A stretch of 12,932 bases of DNA. It comes from an uncultured Eubacteriales bacterium. Its GTDB lineage: Bacteria; Bacillota; Clostridia; UMGS1810. This document shows positions 7,352-12,932 of the stretch, one piece after another. Position numbers and translations under genes: made by a program. A model generated the notes under the pieces. It was not told the DNA's origin, made no database searches, and saw only the letters and a list, made by a program, of their open reading frames with translations. Numbering within the stretch: position 1 is the stretch's first letter; the number at the start of each line of letters is the position of its first letter. Location of the stretch: NCBI GenBank assembly GCA_900555295.1, contig USKN01000031.1:1-12932 (forward strand), given 5' to 3'.

Positions 7352-8470
7352 TTAAACTGTTACACCTTTATGCACAATTGCAGGTACGCTTGACGCACCC
7401 ATAAGCGTTGCACTCGGTGATATTGTAACGTCTTTATCTACAATAGCATAGTTAATATTTGCACCGGCACCTATTACCGTACCCTGCATTATTATTGAAT
7501 TGCGTACTGTTGCGCCTTTTTCTATTACAACGTTTCTGAATATAATTGAATTTTCGATATTACCGTAAACATTGCATCCGTCGGCAATAAGGCAATCGTT
7601 TACCTCGCAGCCCGTATGATAGTACGTTGGCGCTTCATCACGTACTTTAGTGTGAATAACCGCATCGGGTCTAAAAATATCGGCACGTACTTTTTCATCC
7701 ATAAGTCTAAAGTTATTTTTAAAGTATGAAAGCGTGTTATGGTTTCTTAAAACCTCACCGTCAAACTTGTACGCATTTATTTTAATCGAACCGTCAACAA
7801 AACGGCTCATAAGATAGTCTTTTTCAAAGCTGTAACGTCCGCGGGATACATAATGATGTATGATATTAAGAAGAGTTTTTCTTTCTATAATAAACATACC
7901 CATACCCACAAGCGGGTCTTTTTCGGTCATATATCCTATTGCAAGGTCCGTTACTATGCCGTCTTCGTCAGCCGACACAACAAGGTCGCTGCTGTCGTGT
8001 TCGTAAGACGTAATATTTTTATTGGCAATAACCGTAACGTCCGCACCCGAATCGATATGCGATTTTAAGGCATTGTCAAAGTCTATATTGCATATTACGG
8101 TTGTATCGCACATAAGCACATAATCGGGCTTGGTGGTGTTTAAAAACGTAACAGCATTTGCAAGTGCCTCAAGGTTACCTTTATATACGGTTGTAACACC
8201 GGTAGAAAACGGAGGGAGTATATAAAACGTTGAGTTTTTTCTGTTTAAATCCCACGTACTTCCGCCGCCCAAATGGTCCATAAGCGACTGATAATTGTAT
8301 TTTGTTATAATACCTATATTAAAAATACCCGAATTAACCATATTGGATAAAACAAAATCTATAAATCTGTATCTGCCTCCGAAAGGCATAGACGCAACCG
8401 TTCTGTGTGATGTAAGCTCACCCATTGTAGTATCGTAGATGTTTGAAAAAATAATACCGCTCATTTTCAT
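7352..8470 (-). CDS. glgD: Glucose-1-phosphate adenylyltransferase-like subunit GlgD (probably non-catalytic)
   Basis: Paralogue of GlgC; in Firmicutes GlgD is known to pair with GlgC and modulate ADP-glucose pyrophosphorylase. The 372 residues comprise a nucleotidyltransferase-like domain (about 1-245) and a left-handed beta-helix of hexapeptide repeats (about 285-372: NDCLIADGCNVYGNIENSII and following). PFGGRYRFIDFVLSNMVNSG (29-48) matches GlgC PFGGKYRIIDFPLSNCVNSD. The nucleotide loop GGQGSRL of GlgC is replaced here by NIYDTTM (10-16), and the GlgC Lys30 position is Val25. An Asp remains at 122 where GlgC has metal-site Asp130. GlgC EEKP corresponds to a weaker TEKDP (182-186). These losses point to a regulatory role. 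The start ATG at 8470 follows a GGAGGGTG site at 8478-8485. The gene begins 16 bases after glgC, so its ribosome binding site abuts the glgC stop. Confidence 0.95.
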   Translation of the reverse strand: MKMSGIIFSNIYDTTMGELTSHRTVASMPFGGRYRFIDFVLSNMVNSGIFNIGIITKYNYQSLMDHLGGGSTWDLNRKNSTFYILPPFSTGVTTVYKGNLEALANAVTFLNTTKPDYVLMCDTTVICNIDFDNALKSHIDSGADVTVIANKNITSYEHDSSDLVVSADEDGIVTDLAIGYMTEKDPLVGMGMFIIERKTLLNIIHHYVSRGRYSFEKDYLMSRFVDGSIKINAYKFDGEVLRNHNTLSYFKNNFRLMDEKVRADIFRPDAVIHTKVRDEAPTYYHTGCEVNDCLIADGCNVYGNIENSIIFRNVVIEKGATVRNSIIMQGTVIGAGANINYAIVDKDVTISPSATLMGASSVPAIVHKGVTV

Positions 8471-8486
8471 AATGCAACACCCTCCC

Positions 8487-9665
8487 TTACTCGTTAATTA
8501 CGCTGCCGTCATCAATAACGGTATCTTTACCGACAACACATATATTCTTTTTAACCGCATTTAAATCCTTTGGCACCTGCCCTATATGCGACTTTTCGCC
8601 TACCGTGCAGTTTTCGCCTATAATGGAATACTCAATTACAGCACCGTCTTTTACAATTGTATCGGGCATAATTACGCTGTGGTTTATAACCGCGTCTTTA
8701 CCGATTGTGCAGCCCGACGAAATAACCGAATTAATAATTTTACCTTTAACGGTACATCCCTCGGCAATAATTGAATTGTCAATATCCGACGACTTTGCAA
8801 TAAAGGTGGACGGCTTGGCATAATTTCGCGCATAAATTTTAAAATCGGGATCTTTTATGTTAATGGGAACATTCGGGTCGAGCAAATCCATATTTGCTTC
8901 CCAAAGACTTTGTATTGTGCCCACGTCTTTCCAATATCCCGTAAACGAATATGCAAACATTCTGCGTCCGTCATTAAGCATTGCGGGAATTACGTTTTTA
9001 CCAAAGTCATTAGACGAATTTGGGTCTTTTTCATCTTCTTCAAGATACTTTTTAAGCACATCCCAATTAAACAGATATACACCCATAGACGCCTTTGTAC
9101 TCTTGGGATGTGCCGGTTTTTCTTCAAACTCGTAAATTGAGTCGTCATCATTTGTGTTCATAATACCAAATCTTGACGCTTCTTCAATAGGCACATTTAA
9201 AACGGCTATTGTACACTCCGACTCCTTTTTAATATGAAAATCGAGCATTTTTGAATAGTCGGCTTTATAAATGTGGTCGCCTGAAAGTACAAGCACATAT
9301 TTTGGGTGGTATCTTTCAATAAAACTTATGTTTTGATAAATGGCATTTGCCGTACCTTTGTACCACTCACTCACCTTACTTTTTGAATACGGGGGCAAAA
9401 TATGCACTCCGCCAAAGTTTCGGCTCAAGCCCCATGGCGCTCCGTTGCCTATATAATCATTAAGCTCCAAAGGCTGATACTGCGTCATAATACCTACCGT
9501 ATCAATATCGGAATTAACACAGTTTGAAAGGGGAAAATCGATTATGCGGTATTTGCCGCCGAACGGCACCGCAGGTTTTGCTGTTTTTTCGGTAAGAACC
9601 ATAAGGCGGCTTCCCTGACCGCCCGCAAGCAGCATTGCAATACATTCCTTACTCATATTGTACAT
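8487..9665 (-). CDS. glgC: Glucose-1-phosphate adenylyltransferase, catalytic subunit
   Basis: Makes ADP-glucose and pyrophosphate from ATP and glucose-1-phosphate, the committed step of bacterial glycogen synthesis; cytoplasmic tetramer, here probably with GlgD. The 392-residue protein has an N-terminal nucleotidyltransferase domain with AMLLAGGQGSRL (10-21), KPAVPFGGKYRIIDFPLSN (30-48, Lys30), WYKGTANAIYQN (101-112), VLSGDHIYKADY (126-137, Asp130), FEEKP (180-184, Lys183) and YWKDVGTI (244-251). The C-terminal half (about 285-392) is hexapeptide repeats forming a beta-helix (STFIA, NSIIAEGCTV, NSVISSGCTI and so on). The start ATG at 9665 is 8 bases from a strong GAGGAGG (9674-9680); the next in-frame ATG, three codons later, is too far from it. 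It is 121 bases after glgB and 16 before glgD. Confidence 0.97.
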   Translation of the reverse strand: MYNMSKECIAMLLAGGQGSRLMVLTEKTAKPAVPFGGKYRIIDFPLSNCVNSDIDTVGIMTQYQPLELNDYIGNGAPWGLSRNFGGVHILPPYSKSKVSEWYKGTANAIYQNISFIERYHPKYVLVLSGDHIYKADYSKMLDFHIKKESECTIAVLNVPIEEASRFGIMNTNDDDSIYEFEEKPAHPKSTKASMGVYLFNWDVLKKYLEEDEKDPNSSNDFGKNVIPAMLNDGRRMFAYSFTGYWKDVGTIQSLWEANMDLLDPNVPINIKDPDFKIYARNYAKPSTFIAKSSDIDNSIIAEGCTVKGKIINSVISSGCTIGKDAVINHSVIMPDTIVKDGAVIEYSIIGENCTVGEKSHIGQVPKDLNAVKKNICVVGKDTVIDDGSVINE

Positions 9666-9786
9666 TATATAGACCTCCTCAAGGCGGTTTTACAAAAAAC
9701 TGCCGTAATATGCTTTTAAGTTTTTTATCTACGAGGTTGATGCCAATGATGTATTGTAATATTTAATGCTTTTACCTGATGTATAT
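9666..9786 (-). other. glgB-glgC intergenic region
   Basis: This 121-base spacer contains the glgC ribosome binding site (GAGGAGG, 9674-9680) and, immediately upstream of it, a hairpin at 9683-9704. A TTGGCA hexamer resembles a -35 box, but I find no -10 at the right distance. No terminator with a U-tract is visible, so read-through from glgB is expected. Confidence 0.4.
9683..9704 (-). promoter_or_regulatory. Hairpin abutting the glgC ribosome binding site
   Basis: On the minus strand GGCAGTTTT (9704-9696) can pair with AAAACCGCC (9691-9683) around a TTGT loop: nine positions with one A/C mismatch. Only two bases separate it from the GAGGAGG ribosome binding site. It has no U-tract, so it is more likely an mRNA processing, stability or initiation element than a terminator. 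Confidence 0.4.
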
Positions 9787-11667
9787 TTATTTTTGTTTTA
9801 TAAAATACATTGCCGACATAGATGGTATTGTAAGTTCAATACTCTGCTCAAAACCGTGCATTGCATTTTTTTTTGATTTAACCGATAAAAGGCGTTTGGG
9901 TTTTCCTCCGTATACGGTTTTATCGCTCGAAAATACACACTTGTACCTTCCGCTTTCGGGAACTCCTATTTTGTATTTGGTACGCTCAACGGGGCAAAAA
10001 TTGCAAACGGCAATAATTTCATCGCCTTTTTTGTTAATACGGCGGAACGAAATTATACTTTGCGCGTTATCATCATTGATTATCCATTTAAAGCCGTTCC
10101 AATCGGCGTCGTTTTCCCAAAATTCGCTGTGCTCAACATAAAACTTATTTAAATCACGTACATATTTTTGCATTTGACGGTGTTTTTCATAGTCAAGCAA
10201 AAACCAATCGAGCTGCTCGGTAAAATCCCATTCTTTAAACTGTGCAAACTCGCAGCCCATAAACAACAGCTTTTTACCTGGGTGCGACATCATATATGCG
10301 TAAAAAGTTCTTAAATTATCAAATTTATCATCATATTCGCCCGGCATTTTTTGTATCATAGAGCATTTGCCGTGTACCACTTCATCGTGCGATATGGGCA
10401 GAATAAAGTTTTCGCTGAATGCATATGTTAAAGAAAAAGTTACGTTATTATGCTTGCCTTTTCTAAACAGTGGGTCGGTTGACATATAATCGAGCATATC
10501 GTTCATCCATCCCATATTCCACTTATAATTAAAGCCCAATCCTCCGTCATACGACGGTTTGGTAATCATAGGAAATGCCGTTGATTCCTCGGCTATCATA
10601 AGTGCCGACGGGTTGCATTTAAACGACGCGGCGTTAAGCTTTTTTAAAAATTCTATTGCTTCAAGATTATAATTACCGCCGTACTTATTGGCGCGCCACT
10701 GCCCGTCCTGTTTCCCGTAATCAAGATACAGCATTGACGCAACAGCGTCAACACGTATACCGTCTATATGGTAAACTTTTTGCCAAAATACACAGTTTGA
10801 AACAAGAAAACTTACAACTTCATTACGCCCATAATCAAAAATACGCGTATTCCAATCGGGGTGTTCGTTTTTAAGCGGGTCGGAATATTCATAACAAAAA
10901 CCGCCGTCAAACTCCATAAGACCGTTTTCGTCTTTGGGAAAATGCGCTCCAACCCAATCCAAAATTACGCCTATACCGTTTTTGTGCATATGGTCAACAA
11001 AATATGCAAAATCCTCCGGTGTGCCGTATCGCGATGTGGGTGCGTAATATCCCGTTACCTGGTACCCCCACGACGGGTCGAAAGGATACTCCGATACCGG
11101 CATAATTTCAATATGCGTATATCCCATTTTTTTTACATATGCCGAAAGCTCGCGCGCAAGCTCGCGATATGTAAAATAATTTCCGTCGCCGTGCTTTTTC
11201 CAAGACCCCAAATGAACCTCATAAATATTTACGGGGCGTTCAAGCGTATTTACGCTTTTTTGCTTTTTTAAATATTCTCCGTCATTCCATTTATATGCAG
11301 AAGTATCGTAAATCTTGCTTGCATTTTCGGGGCGCGTGCAAGCGTGAAATGCATACGGATCGCTTTTAAGTTTAAATTCTCCTTTTTGCGTTAAAATTCC
11401 GTATTTGTAACAATCGTACACTTGGGCATTTTCGGCATATCCTTCCCATATTCCGCCGCCAATGGGGTGCATAGGATTGGCATTTTTGTCCCAACCGTTA
11501 AAATCGGCGCATATACACACGCTTTTTGCATGCGGTGCCCATACGCGAAATACAAATCCGCTTTTTTCTCTATGGCATCCCAAAAATTCATATGCTCGGC
11601 TTGTGGTGCCGTTTAAAAATTCGGCAATAAGCTCGCCTGAATCGGCATAGATTTTTGAATTTGTCAT
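9787..11667 (-). CDS. glgB: 1,4-alpha-glucan branching enzyme
   Basis: Cuts an alpha-1,4 chain and re-attaches it through an alpha-1,6 bond, creating glycogen branches; cytoplasmic, GH13 branching-enzyme subfamily. The 626 residues correspond to the shorter type with a single N-terminal CBM48 (about 25-110, FRVWAPHAKSVCICADFNGW at 40-59). The barrel begins at NIYEVHLGSW (147-156) and includes SWGYQVTGYYAPTSRYGTPE (199-218). Catalytic regions are VILDWVGAHFPKD (234-246; D237, H242), GIRVDAVASMLYLDY (303-317, nucleophile D307), MIAEESTAFP (357-366, acid/base E360) and LPISHDEVVHGK (423-434, H428 and D429). A beta C-terminal domain covers about 520-626. Region I has Gly240 where many branching enzymes have Pro. 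The start is the ATG at 11667, 4 bases from GGGTGAT; the in-frame GTG at 11676 lies inside that site. It is first of the glg genes and follows a 103-base gap with promoter-like boxes. Confidence 0.97.
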   Translation of the reverse strand: MTNSKIYADSGELIAEFLNGTTSRAYEFLGCHREKSGFVFRVWAPHAKSVCICADFNGWDKNANPMHPIGGGIWEGYAENAQVYDCYKYGILTQKGEFKLKSDPYAFHACTRPENASKIYDTSAYKWNDGEYLKKQKSVNTLERPVNIYEVHLGSWKKHGDGNYFTYRELARELSAYVKKMGYTHIEIMPVSEYPFDPSWGYQVTGYYAPTSRYGTPEDFAYFVDHMHKNGIGVILDWVGAHFPKDENGLMEFDGGFCYEYSDPLKNEHPDWNTRIFDYGRNEVVSFLVSNCVFWQKVYHIDGIRVDAVASMLYLDYGKQDGQWRANKYGGNYNLEAIEFLKKLNAASFKCNPSALMIAEESTAFPMITKPSYDGGLGFNYKWNMGWMNDMLDYMSTDPLFRKGKHNNVTFSLTYAFSENFILPISHDEVVHGKCSMIQKMPGEYDDKFDNLRTFYAYMMSHPGKKLLFMGCEFAQFKEWDFTEQLDWFLLDYEKHRQMQKYVRDLNKFYVEHSEFWENDADWNGFKWIINDDNAQSIISFRRINKKGDEIIAVCNFCPVERTKYKIGVPESGRYKCVFSSDKTVYGGKPKRLLSVKSKKNAMHGFEQSIELTIPSMSAMYFIKQK

Positions 11668-11686
11668 CAAAATCACCCTTATCGTT

Positions 11687-11715
11687 ATAATATAGTTAAA
11701 TAGTTAATACCGCAA
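11687..11715 (-). promoter_or_regulatory. Candidate promoter upstream of glgB
   Basis: TTGCGG (11715-11710) and TATTAT (11692-11687) are 17 bases apart, a possible vegetative -35/-10 pair with a weak -35. The predicted start would fall next to the GGGTGAT ribosome binding site, leaving a very short leader. A perfect TATAAT at 11740-11735 is an alternative -10; its best -35 (TTGTTC, 11765-11760) is 19 bases away. Neither choice can be confirmed from sequence alone. Confidence 0.35.
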
Positions 11716-11748
11716 CTTACAAACCACAAATATTATTATATGCGGTTT
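11709..11748. other. Hairpin / inverted hexamers between the deacetylase gene and glgB
   Basis: Plus-strand bases 11721-11728 (AAACCACA) pair with 11741-11748 (TGCGGTTT): eight pairs including one G/U-type pair on the minus-strand RNA. A further perfect hexamer ACCGCA at 11709-11714 can pair with TGCGGT at 11741-11746 and overlaps the candidate -35 box. A T-rich tract follows the stem only on the plus strand, so as a terminator it would face away from the genes. It may be an operator or leader structure. Confidence 0.35.
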
Positions 11749-11770
11749 TTATATTTTTAGAACAACTTTT

Positions 11771-12932
11771 TTATTGCTGTATACCGTTTTCGGCGGCATA
11801 TGTGTTATTCCATATTGCCTTAAACGTATATCCTTTTTGAATTAAATAGTCTATAACCGACGGAAGTGTATCGGCGGTTATTTGTTTTGCTCCTGCGTCG
11901 TGCATTAAAACCACAATATCTTCTTTTGTACCGTCGTTGGTGCTTTTTATTATATCGTTAATTATATAATCGCTTGTGGGTTCGGTTACTTCGCTGTCGC
12001 CGCTTAAAGTATTCCAATCTATATATTGATACTTCATACTTATAAGATTTTGTTTATAGTGTTGCTTTTCGTCCTCAAACGAACCTCCGGGAAAACGAAA
12101 TACATAGTTAGTGTACGAGCCGCCGAGTGCGTCGTCTATGGCATTGCGCGTTGTAATAACCTCGTCGTTAAAATCGGCGTCGCCTCTGTAAACGCTCGAA
12201 TAATCGTGAGAATACGAATGATTGCCGATTGAATGTCCTTCGTTAAACATTCTTGCCACAATTTCGGGATATGCCCGTACTTGATTGCCCACAGCAAAGA
12301 ATGTTGCTTTAATTCCGTAAGTATTTAAAATATCCAATATTTGATTTGTAACGGGGCTGGGTCCGTCATCAAACGTTAAATAACAGGTTTTTATATTATC
12401 GTTTTTATAAATTCCCGTAACCTCGCCCTCCGACGGTGTATATTCATTTTCGGCAAGCGAATTTCTGTAATCGTCGGCAGCTTTCCGCGCTTCATCCGAC
12501 GGCTGCGGATATATATAATCTTCGGGGGCATATACAACCGAGAGAGCTTTGATGTCGGCCTCTTTTTTAAGCGCCGCTTCGCTGTTTTGCTTTTCTATAA
12601 ACGTCCATCCCGATTTAACCGCAAAAACCACTGCCGTTGCAAGAATTGCAATTGCCAATACCAAACCGGCCTTCGGCAATATTTTTTTTGCGGCTCCCGC
12701 CAAAGTATTTTTTGCACTTTTTATATCAAAATTTACTTTTGGCAGTTTTGGGGTTTTTATATTTACGCGTTTATACTGCGTTTTGTTTTGAACAGGTTTT
12801 ATTTTTACGGCCGCCGTTGTATCGAGTTTGCTTTTAACCGCCGTTTGTGCGGCAATTTTACCGCTTAAAATTTTTGGCGTATCGTTTAAAACGGTTTTAT
12901 TGTATGCCCCGCCTTTTTGAGCGTTGTTTATT
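11771..12932 (-). CDS. Membrane-anchored polysaccharide deacetylase, CE4 family (5' end off the window)
   Basis: Likely removes acetyl groups from N-acetylated sugars of peptidoglycan or another envelope glycan, outside the membrane. The open frame reaches the right edge, giving 386 visible residues (numbered from the edge): a basic, Lys/Thr/Val-rich N-terminal tail (1-87), a hydrophobic anchor at about 88-106 (GLVLAIAILATAVVFAVK), a charged linker, and the NodB-type domain (about 180-375). Its motifs are LTFDDGPS (catalytic and metal Asp188/Asp189), NHSYSHD (metal His238/His242), FRFPGGS (278-284), DWNTLSGD (305-312) and VLMHDAG (His344). A TTG at 12703 could start a 310-residue version, but it has no ribosome binding site, and the 76 codons upstream of it are open and contain no ATG, GTG or TTG, so the real start is probably beyond the window. 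It precedes glgB by 103 bases and is probably a separate unit functionally. Confidence 0.88.
   Translation of the reverse strand, partial: INNAQKGGAYNKTVLNDTPKILSGKIAAQTAVKSKLDTTAAVKIKPVQNKTQYKRVNIKTPKLPKVNFDIKSAKNTLAGAAKKILPKAGLVLAIAILATAVVFAVKSGWTFIEKQNSEAALKKEADIKALSVVYAPEDYIYPQPSDEARKAADDYRNSLAENEYTPSEGEVTGIYKNDNIKTCYLTFDDGPSPVTNQILDILNTYGIKATFFAVGNQVRAYPEIVARMFNEGHSIGNHSYSHDYSSVYRGDADFNDEVITTRNAIDDALGGSYTNYVFRFPGGSFEDEKQHYKQNLISMKYQYIDWNTLSGDSEVTEPTSDYIINDIIKSTNDGTKEDIVVLMHDAGAKQITADTLPSVIDYLIQKGYTFKAIWNNTYAAENGIQQ

Noticed and set aside
9666..9786. Internal promoter for glgC based on a TTGGCA hexamer
   Set aside because: No acceptable -10 hexamer lies 16-18 bases downstream.
9779..10141. 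Plus-strand open frame over the 3' end of glgB
   Set aside because: It is antisense to the conserved C-terminal domain of GlgB and has no ribosome binding site or domain.
10861..11271. 136-codon plus-strand frame inside glgB
   Set aside because: It is antisense to the GlgB catalytic barrel; the minus-strand reading has full catalytic motifs and the plus-strand reading has none.
11668..11676. GTG start for glgB three codons upstream
   Set aside because: The same situation applies: the GTG is within GGGTGAT, which is correctly spaced for the ATG at 11667.
11721..11758. Intrinsic terminator of the deacetylase gene
   Set aside because: On the minus strand the stem is followed by GTAAGTTG, not a U-tract; the T-rich side faces the plus strand, where no gene is present.
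11735..11765. SigE-type sporulation promoter upstream of glgB
   Set aside because: CATATAAT resembles a SigE -10 box, but no matching -35 element is visible at the right spacing.
1..12932. Mobile element, CRISPR, toxin-antitoxin or defence system
   Set aside because: No transposase, integrase, repeat array, terminal inverted repeats or recognisable defence domains were found on either strand; gene content and spacing are those of a metabolic operon.

Overview
The window is one block of minus-strand genes from an AT-rich bacterium, most likely an anaerobic Clostridia-type Firmicute. The evidence is a glgB-glgC-glgD-glgA-glgP cluster with a separate GlgD subunit (a Bacilli/Clostridia trait), strong GGAGG/GGTGAT ribosome binding sites, a SigB/SigF-type sigma factor and a lysine-rich membrane-anchored CE4 deacetylase. 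Species cannot be given from this sequence.

Read in the direction of transcription (right to left): a membrane-anchored polysaccharide deacetylase cut by the right edge (11771 to the edge); a 103-base gap with promoter-like boxes and a hairpin; glgB (9787-11667); a 121-base gap with a hairpin next to the glgC ribosome binding site; glgC (8487-9665); glgD (7352-8470); glgA with a TTG start (5877-7334); glgP (3373-5784); a cytoplasmic GH13 glucanohydrolase (1415-3259); a single-pass membrane protein of unknown function (719-1396); and a sigma-70 family factor that overlaps it by 11 bases and runs off the left edge (1-729).

The five glg products form a complete glycogen cycle. GlgC, probably with GlgD, makes ADP-glucose. 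GlgA polymerises it and GlgB adds alpha-1,6 branches. GlgP releases glucose-1-phosphate again. No GlgX/isoamylase debranching gene is visible. The GH13 enzyme right after glgP has all catalytic residues and no signal peptide, so it is the best candidate for handling branched limit dextrins. The membrane protein and sigma factor at the distal end look translationally coupled and may be co-transcribed with the glycogen genes (gaps of 18 bases and an overlap). This is the least ordinary part of the layout.

No gap exceeds 121 bases. I see no tRNA, rRNA, CRISPR array, transposase, insertion-sequence end or attachment site. Long open frames on the plus strand are antisense shadows. Two genes are easy to miss or mis-start: the sigma factor, which has no stop inside the window, and the deacetylase, whose frame stays open to the right edge. 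The window looks like chromosomal housekeeping metabolism; I did not find a clearly new system in it.
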